Part shown: one piece after another, positions 44,126-51,316 of the stretch
Position numbering within the stretch: the stretch's first letter is position 1
Layout: each line of letters opens with the position of its first letter
NCBI RefSeq assembly: GCF_036250735.1
Contig: NZ_CP109430.1
Coordinates: forward strand, 6,014,001-6,078,000
Reading direction: 5' to 3'
Source of the DNA: Streptosporangium sp. NBC_01495
Lineage (GTDB): Bacteria > Actinomycetota > Actinomycetes > Streptosporangiales > Streptosporangiaceae
Length of the DNA: 64,000 bases
Notes under the pieces: generated by a model
The model's database searches: none
What the model was told of the DNA's origin: nothing
What the model saw: the letters and a program-made list of their open reading frames with translations, nothing else
Made by a program: the position numbers and the translations under genes

Positions 44126-44550
44126 GTGACTCGTCAGATGCGCACCTCTCCCGGCGCGGCGTACGACCTCGGATACCACGTGGTGTGGTGTCCGAAGTAT
44201 CGCCGCCCGGTTCTCTGTGGGGGGTGAAGGACCGCCTTGAGGAGTTGATCCGCGCCAAGGCCGACGAGCATGGCTGGCAGATCGTGGCGCTTGAGGTGAT
44301 GCCCGACCACGTGCACCTGTTCGTCAAGCCGCACCCGAAGAACTCACCGTCGTACGTGGCCAACCAGTTCAAGGGCTTCACCTCCCACCACCTGCGCGCC
44401 GAGTTTCCGCACCTGCGATCCCGACTGCCCACGCTGTGGTCGCGGTCCTACTTCGTGGCCACGGTCGGCGCGGTGTCCGCCGATACCGTGCAGCGCTACA
44501 TCGAGACCCAGTACGAGCGTGTCCCCACGAGCGGGGGTGCTCGTGCGTAG
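44126..44550 (+). pseudogene. tnpA: IS200/IS605 TnpA (Y1 HUH transposase), -1 frameshift
   Basis: The N-terminus (GAAYDLGYHVVWCPKYRRPVL) is in one frame and stops at 44227. The rest (VKDRLEELIRAKADEHGW ... MPDHVHLFVKPHP ... YIETQYERV) is in another. The switch is at a six-G run (44219-44224), where one additional G would restore the frame. The HUH metal motif (HVH) and catalytic Tyr are intact downstream. Loss of function, a sequencing slip or frameshifting are all possible. Confidence 0.85.
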
Positions 44551-45726
44551 GTCGTTCACGTTCCCGCTGCGCCCACCGCCCGCCAAGCCGCCGCACTGGC
44601 CGCGTGCCTGGATGACCACCGCGCCCTGTACAACGCCGCGCTGGAGCACCGCCGCACCGCCTACCGCAAGGCAGGCGCGACGGTCCGCTACGGTGAGCAG
44701 TCGGCCGACCTCAAGCACATCCGCGCCGATGACGCAGACGGTCAGGGCCGCTGGTCGTTTTCTTCCCAGCAGGCCACCCTGCGCCGTCTCGACAAGGCGT
44801 TCGCCGCGTTCTTCGCCCGCGTCAAGGCCGGGCGCGCACCGGGCTTTCCTCGTTTCAAGGGCAAGGGCCGGTTCGACACGGTGCAGTGGCCGAAGGACGG
44901 CGACGGCTGCCGGTGGGACTCCCAGCCCGAACACCCGTCCGCGACGTTCGTCCGCCTCCAGGGCGTCGGGCATGTACGCGTCCACCAGCACCGTGCCGTA
45001 CGTGGCACCGTGAAGACGATCAGCGTGAAACGTGAAGGTTCGCGCTGGTATGTGATCCTCGCCTGCGACGACGTACCCGCCGAGGCCCTGCCCGCCGCGG
45101 GCGCCACCGTCGGGATCGACATGGGAGTGGCGTCGCTGGTCACCACCAGCGACGGAGACCACCTGGACAACCCGCGCCACCTGGCCGCCTGCGCAGACCG
45201 CCTCGCCGTCGCGCAGCGGGACCTCGCCCGCACCAAGCGAGGCTCGAAGCGGCGTCGCAAGGCTGTGACCCGGATCGCCGCCCTGCACGGCAAGATCCGC
45301 CGCCAACGCCTCGACGGCGCACACAAGGCGGCCCTGCGCCTGGTTCGTGACTACGACGTCATCGCCCACAAAGACCTGCGGATCGCCAACATGACCCGAT
45401 CGGCGTCCGGCACCGTGGAGGCACCCGGCCGGAACGTCGCGCAAAAGTCCGGCCTGAACCGCAGCATCCTGGACGCGGGTTGGGGGGTGTTCCTGACGAT
45501 CCTGTCGCACAAGGCTGAAAGTGCTGGCCGAGAGCTGATCGCGGTGAACCCCGCCAACACCTCCCGCACCTGCTCGCGTTGCGGGCACTGCGCGAAGGAG
45601 AACCGCCTCACCCAAGCCGAGTTCCACTGTCAGCGGTGCGCTCATGCGGCGCACGCCGACGTCAACGCGGCGATCAACATCCTCAGGGCAGGGCTTGCCC
45701 TTCGCGACGTCGCGCAAGCGGCTTAA
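44537..45726 (+). pseudogene. tnpB: IS200/IS605 TnpB (RuvC-like, RNA-guided nuclease ancestor), -1 frameshift
   Basis: The frame starts near the GTG at 44537/44543 (VRRSFTFPLRP) and must shift by one base at ~44570 (CGCCCACC, one C short) to continue as TARQAAALAACLDDHRALYNAAL. After that it is open to 45726. RuvC-I (GIDMGVASL, Asp codon 45118-45120) and RuvC-III (HADVNAAINIL, Asp 45658-45660) are present, as are the zinc cysteines CSRCGHC and CQRC. The RuvC-II position reads AHKDLRIAN, with AAA (Lys, 45370-45372) where a catalytic Glu is expected. Nuclease activity is therefore doubtful even without the frameshift. Confidence 0.85.
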
Positions 45727-45820
45727 CGAGAAGCCGCTCCCTTCAGGAAACGGAGGAGTCACGGTGGTTCTCTCCCGTCGGAGGATGCTGTCACGTCATG
45801 GGAACGGGCGCGGCCGGTGA

Positions 45821-47179
45821 TCAGGACCGGAGCCGGCGCCGGGTACGGCCTCCGTGGCGGTCGGGGCGCAGGGGGGTGAGGTCCGTCTCGGGCCGCTCTC
45901 CGGCGACGATCTGGGCGATCAGCCTGCCGCTGACCGGCGCGAGACCCATGCCGATGTGGCCGTGGCCGCACGCGACGGAGAGGTTGCGGTAGGGGTCGGC
46001 GCGTCCCAGGTAGGGAAGGCCGTCCGGGCTGCAGGGGCGGAAGCCGCTCCAGGTTTCCAGGATCTCGGTGCTCTCCAGTTCCGGAAGGTAGGTGTGGACG
46101 GTTCGCAGGATGCCGTCCACGCGGCGGCGGGAGATCGTGGCGTCCAGGCCCGACAGCTCCAGGGTCCCGCCGAAGCGGAGGCGGTCGCCGAGGGGCACGA
46201 GCGCGACCTTCCCCTCGCCCAGCAGGACCGGCAGCCGGGGCGCGTTGGCCGGTGCCTTGACCGTGACGGAGTACCCCTTGGCGGGCTGGAGCCTGAGCCC
46301 GAGGTCCAGCCCGCGGGCGCATTCCGCCGACCACGTCCCGGCGGCGACGACCGTCTCTCGGGGGCTGAGATCCCCTCGCGTGGTCCTGACCCGCCGGATC
46401 TCGCGGCCCGCGGCCTCGATGCCGACGACCTCGGTCCGCTCGTGGATCTCGACGCCCATGCCGTCGAGCGTCCGGGCGAGGCCGGTGACGAACTCGGGAA
46501 CACGCAGGTAGGCACCCTCCTCGTTGTACAGGGCGCCGCAGATGTCGAACTCGGCGTCCGGTTCGAGCACGCTCAGCTCCCCCGGTTCGAGAACGCGCAG
46601 CGGCACGCCGCTCGCGACCGTACCGGGCACCGACAGGCGGGCCTTCTCGAACCCCTGCGGTGTCCTGTACGCGAGGAGCATGCCCTGGGCGGTGAAGGTG
46701 GAGGCGAGGTCGCCCGGCGCGCAGAGCTCTCGCAGGATGTCGAGGCTCCGCTTCTTCATGTCGACCAGCACCCGGAACCCGGCCTTCGCGTCCCGCTCGT
46801 TGCAGGCGCGGCGGAAGTGCCAGAGCCAGGACAGCAGCTCGGGGTCCGGTCGCGGTCTGATGTAGAAGGGGCTTTCCGGGTTGAGGAGCCAGCGCAGCCC
46901 CTGGGCCATCACGCCGGGCTCGGCGAGGGGAAGCGCGCCCTGCGTGCCGACGAAGCCGGTGTTGCCGTACGAGCAGGACTGGGGACCGCCGAGCGGCCCG
47001 CGTTCCACGACGGTCACGCCGTAGCCCGCGCGGCGCAGGTAGTAGGCGCAGAACAGGCCGACGGCGCCGCCGCCGATGACGAGGACGTCGGGATCGCGCC
47101 GGATGGGTGCCGGGTTCGGTGAGGGCCGCGAAGGCGGCGGGAGTGATGGGGGCGGCGGGGGCGGCGGCGCTGTCGGCAT
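45821..47179 (-). CDS. FAD-dependent D-amino-acid dehydrogenase/oxidase-like enzyme with polyproline N-terminal tail
   Basis: This 452-residue flavoprotein is of the DAO/DadA family. The FAD motif is VLVIGGGAVGLFCAYYLRRAG (residues ~33-53), followed by GPLGGPQSCSYGNTGFVG and the C-terminal WSGFRPCSPDGLPYLGRAD ... ACGHGHIGMGLAPVSGRL. The reaction expected of the family is oxidation of an amine or D-amino acid to the imine. The first ~30 residues are a disordered Pro-rich tail (MPTAPPPPPPPSLPPPSRPS) not needed for the fold; such tails can serve as encapsulin cargo tags (inference). It has GAGGA before the ATG and follows the encapsulin gene on the same strand. Confidence 0.85.
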   Translation of the reverse strand: MPTAPPPPPPPSLPPPSRPSPNPAPIRRDPDVLVIGGGAVGLFCAYYLRRAGYGVTVVERGPLGGPQSCSYGNTGFVGTQGALPLAEPGVMAQGLRWLLNPESPFYIRPRPDPELLSWLWHFRRACNERDAKAGFRVLVDMKKRSLDILRELCAPGDLASTFTAQGMLLAYRTPQGFEKARLSVPGTVASGVPLRVLEPGELSVLEPDAEFDICGALYNEEGAYLRVPEFVTGLARTLDGMGVEIHERTEVVGIEAAGREIRRVRTTRGDLSPRETVVAAGTWSAECARGLDLGLRLQPAKGYSVTVKAPANAPRLPVLLGEGKVALVPLGDRLRFGGTLELSGLDATISRRRVDGILRTVHTYLPELESTEILETWSGFRPCSPDGLPYLGRADPYRNLSVACGHGHIGMGLAPVSGRLIAQIVAGERPETDLTPLRPDRHGGRTRRRLRS

Positions 47180-47204
47180 GTGCGGTCCTCTAAGGGGTCA
47201 CGAT

Positions 47205-47350
47205 CACGGGATCACGCTCATGGGGGTCGCTGTCACGGGATCACGCTCATGGGAGTCGCGGTCACAGGGGTCTCGGTCACAGGGGTCTCGGTCACAGGGG
47301 TCTCGGTCACAGGGGTCTCGGTCACAGGGGTCTCGGTCACAGGGGTCTCG
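47205..47350. repeat. 29-bp (x2) and 15-bp (x6) tandem repeats downstream of the encapsulin gene
   Basis: Two 29-bp units beginning CACGGGATCACGCTCATGGG start at 47205 and 47234. They are followed by six perfect GTCACAGGGGTCTCG units from 47261 to 47350. A degenerate seventh unit at 47351 contains the encapsulin stop codon. On the minus strand the 15-mers would read Val-Thr-Glu-Thr-Pro in a frame other than that of the encapsulin. Confidence 0.95.
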
Positions 47351-47351
47351 G

Positions 47352-48242
47352 TCACAGGGTCACGATGAAGAAGTTGGTCATGAGGTTGATCACGACCCGC
47401 TCGTAGATCTCGGCCATGAGCGCGATGCCGGGCTCGGCGAAGGTCCCCGGGGGCGGTTCGGCGAAGCGGATCACCGAGCGCCCGGCGTCGAACAGCTGGG
47501 CACCGTGCCCGAAGTCGCCGACGATGGCGGTTCCCGGGTCGACCAGGCGCGTCCGCACGATGAAGACGCCGTTCTGCTCCAGGTCGTCCATCAGGCGGCC
47601 CTGTCCCATGAAGCGGTAGTAGTCGACGGGGTTGATGATGAGGCCGTCGGCCGTGCCTCCCATCTGCTCCGCCTCGTTGCACGCCGCGAGGATCGTCGAG
47701 GTGAACGGGCCCTTCGACGTCATGCGTATGACGTCCGGGATGTTCAGCAGCCCGCCCTTGCCGCGGATGATCGTGTGGTTCTCGGCCGTGCCGAGGCGGA
47801 CGATCAGCCGGTAGTTGATGAAGGACTCGAAGGTCTCGGGGTCCTCCCACAGGCCGGGCGGTACCCGCACCCACGCGGTGGTGGGATAGAGCTCCGGGAT
47901 CGGCGACCTGTGGAAGCGGTTCGCCGCCTCGCGCCGCAGGTCGGCCTCGTCGACCTTGGGGTCGTCCGGCCGGGGCGGGCTCTCCTGCCAGTAGTACCGC
48001 CGGGGGTCCCTGGAGAGGTCGACGACCTTGAGCATGTTGCGCGCCGGGTAACGCGGCTTGCGCCGCGAGCTCGTCAGCGAGTCGGTGATCGTCACGTCGT
48101 ACTCGACGGAGGCCTCAAGCCCCTTGGCCATACAGGCCTCGACGAACATCCGGCCCGGCGACATCTGCTTCTTCCGCTCGGCGACGACTTCGGCCATCGT
48201 CCGCTTCATACCTTCTGTACGCTGCATGACTTCCTCGCTCAT
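47352..48242 (-). CDS. HK97-fold capsid protein, encapsulin (Family 3-like, biosynthetic-cluster associated)
   Basis: This is the shell protein of a putative nanocompartment, 296 residues. The second half has the HK97 capsid pattern: RLGTAENHTIIRGKGGLLNI, DGLIINPVDYYRFM (compare phage 'D.lilnP.dw'), GTAIVGDFGHGAQLFDAGRS and the A/P-domain end ALMAEIYERVVINLMTNFF. No portal, terminase, protease or tail gene is near, which argues against prophage. Known encapsulin Family 3 members use a phage-capsid-type shell inside actinobacterial biosynthetic clusters, and the neighbours fit that. The start may be 48242 or, with a better GAGGA site, the ATG at 48227. It ends Ile-Val-Thr-Leu directly at a tandem repeat. 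Confidence 0.78.
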   Translation of the reverse strand: MSEEVMQRTEGMKRTMAEVVAERKKQMSPGRMFVEACMAKGLEASVEYDVTITDSLTSSRRKPRYPARNMLKVVDLSRDPRRYYWQESPPRPDDPKVDEADLRREAANRFHRSPIPELYPTTAWVRVPPGLWEDPETFESFINYRLIVRLGTAENHTIIRGKGGLLNIPDVIRMTSKGPFTSTILAACNEAEQMGGTADGLIINPVDYYRFMGQGRLMDDLEQNGVFIVRTRLVDPGTAIVGDFGHGAQLFDAGRSVIRFAEPPPGTFAEPGIALMAEIYERVVINLMTNFFIVTL

Positions 48243-48322
48243 CGTGATTCCGCGCTCATGGTGATCCGGCGCTCATCGTGGGTCGGCGCTACGACGTGGG
48301 CCGGCGCTACGACGTGGCGTCG
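48236..48322. repeat. 17/18-bp tandem repeat, five copies, upstream of the encapsulin gene
   Basis: Units start at 48236, 48253, 48270 (17 bp, CGCTCATCGTGATTCCG-like) and 48287, 48305 (18 bp, CGCTACGACGTGGGCCGG-like). They span the whole methyltransferase-encapsulin spacer, including the last codons and stop of the methyltransferase and the first codons of the encapsulin. Confidence 0.9.
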
Positions 48323-49158
48323 CCGGGCTTGCGGGTGACGAACATCCCCCAGCCGAACTCGCCGTCGTCGATGGCGACCTGGATCTCCGCGCAGGACTCG
48401 GCGAAGGCCAGCATCCAGTCGCGCGCCGCTGCGTCCTGCGTCGTCCCGGCGCGCTCCGTGGCCGTCCTGCCCAGCACGCGGTAGGTCTGCCTGATGTGGC
48501 TCTCCAGGTTGCGGGCCAGGAGGATCTCGAATCCGGCCTCCTGCAGGACGGCCTGGTAGCCGACGAACGAGTAGCCGCTGTTCCATCTCACGCGGTCGTA
48601 GACGTGCTTACGGGCGCGCTCGCCGATCTCTTCCTTGGGCTGGAGGAAGTCGGAGAAGGCGAAGATGCCCCCGGGCCTGAGGACACGGTGGATCTCGCGG
48701 TGGCTGCTGGGCTTGTCCGGTACGAGGCAGAGCGCGTCCTGGCTGACGACGTGGCTGAAGGTACCCGTCTCGTAGGGCATCTGTATGACCGAGCCCTGGC
48801 GGAACCCGATGTCGAGCCCGGTCTCGGCGGCGAGTGCCTCCCGCGCGAACTTCACGCGCTCCACGCTCAGGTCGAGCCCCTCTCCCCGGCAGCCGAACCG
48901 TCTGGCGAGGTGGATGAGGAAGTTGCCGCAGCCGCAGCCGACGTCGAGTACGAAGGACGAGTCGTCGATCATGGCGTCCGCGGCCAGGATGTCGGACGTC
49001 CGCTCGGCGGCGGCACGGTAGTCGTCGTCGGTGTCGTCCGCGAAGTAACCGGTGTGCAGGACACCGTCGCCGTCCCAGAAACTCAGATAGGTGCTGAGGG
49101 TCTGGTCGAAGAAGTCGCGGACGTCTCTCTCGGTGTGGGCGTGGCTGGTCGTCGACAT
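48307..49158 (-). CDS. SAM-dependent methyltransferase (class I)
   Basis: This 283-residue small-molecule methyltransferase has motif I VLDVGCGCGNFLIHLARRF, motif II/post-I GLDLSVERVKFA, motif IV VVSQDALCLVPD and motif post-III LRPGGIFAFSDFLQP. The N-terminal FFDQTLSTYLSFWDGDGVLHTGYF and the VGCGCG...DALCLV pattern resemble sarcosine/glycine or C/N/O-methyltransferases of natural-product clusters. A start at the ATG at 49158 or at the adjacent GTG 49161 is equally likely. The 3' end is embedded in a tandem repeat before the encapsulin gene. Confidence 0.88.
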   Translation of the reverse strand: MSTTSHAHTERDVRDFFDQTLSTYLSFWDGDGVLHTGYFADDTDDDYRAAAERTSDILAADAMIDDSSFVLDVGCGCGNFLIHLARRFGCRGEGLDLSVERVKFAREALAAETGLDIGFRQGSVIQMPYETGTFSHVVSQDALCLVPDKPSSHREIHRVLRPGGIFAFSDFLQPKEEIGERARKHVYDRVRWNSGYSFVGYQAVLQEAGFEILLARNLESHIRQTYRVLGRTATERAGTTQDAAARDWMLAFAESCAEIQVAIDDGEFGWGMFVTRKPGDATS

Positions 49159-49174
49159 CACGGGTGCCTTTCTT

Positions 49175-49307
49175 GTCTTCCGAAACTCCGTCTTTCGAAA
49201 CTCCGTCTTTCGAACCCTGTCCTCCGAGGCCCCGTCCTCCTGGGCTTCGTCCTCCTGGGCCTGTTTTTCGTGGCCCGGTCCTCCCGGGCCCTGTCACCTG
49301 GGCTCCC
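49175..49307. repeat. ~15-bp degenerate tandem repeat, about nine copies
   Basis: Units such as GTCTTCCGAAACTCC (49175), GTCTTTCGAAACTCC (49190), GTCCTCCGAGGCCCC (49219) and GTCCTCCTGGGCTTC (49234) succeed one another at 14-16 bp. They occupy most of the spacer between the methyltransferase and SDR genes. Confidence 0.85.
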
Positions 49308-49327
49308 GGCGGGGATCGCCCCGGCCG

Positions 49328-50155
49328 TCATGTGAAGGTGTCCCTGCTCGCGGAGGTGAGGTGGGCCGGCTCCGGCCCCACCACGCTGGCGCCACCGTCG
49401 ATCAGGTGGAGCGCGCCGGTGACGAACGAGGCCCGCTCCCCGGCGAGGAAGGCCGCCACGGCGGCGAACTCGGCCGGGTCGGCGAGGCGGCCCAGGGCGT
49501 TGTGACGGCCCATGGCGCGCAGCCGGGCCTCGACGTCGCCGTCCACGGCCAGCTTCGCCGCCGCCCGTTCCACCGGCGGGGTACGGGTCGTGCCGGGTGC
49601 CAGCACGTTGACGGTGATGCCGTCGCGGCCGAGTTCCGAGGCGAGGGACTGGGCGAAACGCACGATGGCGGCACGGGTCACCCCGGACAGCGCCAGCTGC
49701 GCGATGGGGACGCTCGCCGTCTCCGAGGCCACGAAGAGCAGCCGGCCCCACCGGGCGGCCTTCAGGTGCGGCAGCGCCGCGAGGGCCAGGGCGATCGCCG
49801 GGGAGAGCACCTTGTCGACGGCCGCCTGGTAGTCGGCCGACTCGAACTGCGAGGCCGTGCCGATCGGCGGGCTGCCGCCGCTGACGAGGACGATGTGGAG
49901 CGCGCCGAAGTCGGCGGCGACCTCGTCGACCCAGCGGCGCGCCGCGTCCCCGTCGGTGACGTCGACGCTCGTGGTGTGCACGCGTCCGCGCGCCACCTCC
50001 TTGACGCTCCGTTCCGCCTCCGCGAGCCGGTCGCGGTCGCGTGCGCCGATCGCGACGTGCGCCCCCTCCCCGGCCAGTTCCATGGCGGTGGCCAGGCCGA
50101 GGCCGCTGGAGCCACCGGCGACGAGCGCGACCTTGTTCTTGAGCCCCAGGTCCAA
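49328..50155 (-). CDS. SDR-family oxidoreductase with atypical active site
   Basis: This 275-residue Rossmann protein starts with TTG at 50155 behind a very strong AAGGAGGAGGACGG. NAD(P) binding is by VALVAGGSSGLGLATAM, and the C-terminal half has ITVNVLAPGTTRTP and SFVTGALHLIDGG. The canonical Tyr-x3-Lys is missing: the aligned segment reads ALSGVTRAAIVRFAQSL, with Ser and Arg in those places. It may therefore catalyse a different step or be regulatory. It lies between the methyltransferase and sulfotransferase genes. Confidence 0.88.
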   Translation of the reverse strand: MDLGLKNKVALVAGGSSGLGLATAMELAGEGAHVAIGARDRDRLAEAERSVKEVARGRVHTTSVDVTDGDAARRWVDEVAADFGALHIVLVSGGSPPIGTASQFESADYQAAVDKVLSPAIALALAALPHLKAARWGRLLFVASETASVPIAQLALSGVTRAAIVRFAQSLASELGRDGITVNVLAPGTTRTPPVERAAAKLAVDGDVEARLRAMGRHNALGRLADPAEFAAVAAFLAGERASFVTGALHLIDGGASVVGPEPAHLTSASRDTFT

Positions 50156-50168
50156 CCGTCCTCCTCCT

Positions 50169-50236
50169 TGCCGTCCCTGCCGTCCTGCCGTCCCTGCCGT
50201 CCTGCCACCCGGACTTCCCGATGCCCGGACTTCCCG
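50169..50236. repeat. 17-bp and 16-bp-period tandem repeats in the SDR-sulfotransferase spacer
   Basis: TGCCGTCCCTGCCGTCC occurs twice in tandem from 50169. CCCGGACTTCCCG follows at 50208 and 50224. The arrangement is like those around the encapsulin gene but the sequence is unrelated. Confidence 0.8.
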
Positions 50237-50293
50237 GTGTCCGCGACGTCCTGTCGTACGGGTTCCTCGACGCGCGCCCGCCGCCGTCCGGGC

Positions 50294-51316
50294 CTAACGC
50301 TCACCGGTCGCCCGCGGCGGCGCGGTACCGGCCCGCCGCGGGCCGATGGGGAGTGTGCCGCCGTATTCGTAGCCGTAGCGCCGGAAGAGCGGCCATGACA
50401 GCGTCGTCGCGGCCAGCCTGGCGGGTACGGGAAGGCCTGTCCTCCAGGAGTCGTCCCGGTTCCGGATGACGGTGGTGCCGGTGTTGAAGCGATCCGGATT
50501 GCCGGTGACCGTGTGGTTGGTGTGGAGCTCGACCGTCCGGCCCCGCACCGGGTTGGCGGCGGGATCGGCGCCGCAGAACCGCAGCAGCGCGTCGATCGTC
50601 CCGGCCGGGTCGGCGATGAACTCCTCGTAGCGCAGGAACGTCGACCGCTCCGGATGGCGCCGGAGGATCGCCCGCGAGGCCACGTTGAAGCCGTGCCAGT
50701 AGGCCGTGCTCTTCCTGGACGACATGACGTAGCAGTACTGCTTCTCCCGGCTCCACGACTGGGCGACCGCCCGAGGGTCGCGCACGAGATGGACGTAGTA
50801 GGGCGTCACCCCTTCGAGGTGCGGCAGCAGGGCCGCCTCACCGGGGATCTTGGTGGTGTCCACGAGCACGCGCGCGCCGGTCAGCGCGGCGACGGCGTGG
50901 TAGGTCCGCGTCATCAGGGCGGCGTGCTCGCGGATCTCGGCGGAGTGCAGCCCGCGGCCGAGCACGCGCCAGGTGTGCCGCGTCCGCACGCAGGCCAGCT
51001 GGCGGCGGATGACGGCGTCCGCGTGGGCCTCCGCCGAGACCCCTGGCGGCCGGTCGAGCAGGAGGATCCTCGACCAGATGTGGCACTCGGTCAGTGGCCT
51101 GCCGCAGCCGCACGAGCTGTTCGCGCCCCTGCCCGCGGAGTTCTTCCACAGGAAGTGCATCTCCCCGACGTGGAAGAACTCCGGGACCTCGTTGAGGATG
51201 TTGCCGATGATGGTGCTGCCGTTGCGGCACCAGCCGGTGATGCAGAGGATCCTGAGCGGCGACGCGCCCGGGGGTTCCGATGTGTTGATGGCGTGCTCCT
51301 GACTCGACTGGCTCAA
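50294..51316 (-). CDS. PAPS-dependent sulfotransferase
   Basis: This 340-residue cytosolic sulfotransferase has the 5'-phosphosulfate loop in LCITGWCRNGSTIIGNIL and the 3'-phosphate site in YVHLVRDPRAVAQSWS, with LRYEEFIADPAGTI near the end. It is expected to sulfate a hydroxyl, amine or carbohydrate on the pathway product. The likely start is TTG at 51316, overlapping the MFS stop (TTGA); GTG at 51355 is an alternative that overlaps more. It is translationally coupled to the exporter gene. Confidence 0.87.
   Translation of the reverse strand: MSQSSQEHAINTSEPPGASPLRILCITGWCRNGSTIIGNILNEVPEFFHVGEMHFLWKNSAGRGANSSCGCGRPLTECHIWSRILLLDRPPGVSAEAHADAVIRRQLACVRTRHTWRVLGRGLHSAEIREHAALMTRTYHAVAALTGARVLVDTTKIPGEAALLPHLEGVTPYYVHLVRDPRAVAQSWSREKQYCYVMSSRKSTAYWHGFNVASRAILRRHPERSTFLRYEEFIADPAGTIDALLRFCGADPAANPVRGRTVELHTNHTVTGNPDRFNTGTTVIRNRDDSWRTGLPVPARLAATTLSWPLFRRYGYEYGGTLPIGPRRAGTAPPRATGER

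Larger units (their letters stand above)
43990..45745 (+). mobile_element. IS200/IS605-family insertion sequence, degraded
   Basis: The element holds tnpA and tnpB in the same direction, both frameshifted, flanked by subterminal hairpins rather than terminal inverted repeats. The left hairpin is CCGTCGCC 43990-43997 with GGCGACGG 44002-44009. The right hairpin is AGCGGCTT 45717-45724 with AAGCCGCT 45731-45738. Exact ends cannot be fixed by eye; they lie roughly between 43975 and 45775. It sits between the racemase and flavoenzyme genes, antisense to both. Confidence 0.85.

Noticed and set aside
44881..45726. An intact TnpB starting at the internal ATG 44881
   Set aside because: Homology continues upstream in the same frame to ~44571 and then in another frame, so the internal ATG is not the natural start.
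47261..47350. Possible CRISPR array
   Set aside because: The 15-bp units are contiguous with no unique spacers, and no cas gene is present.
47180..47368. Small plus-strand frame with a Gly-Val-Ser-Val-Thr repeat
   Set aside because: It is only the translation of the 15-bp tandem repeats; no ribosome site or other coding support.
47352..48242. Prophage major capsid gene
   Set aside because: No portal, terminase, protease, tail, integrase or att-like repeat is nearby, and the flanking genes are biosynthetic, so encapsulin is favoured.
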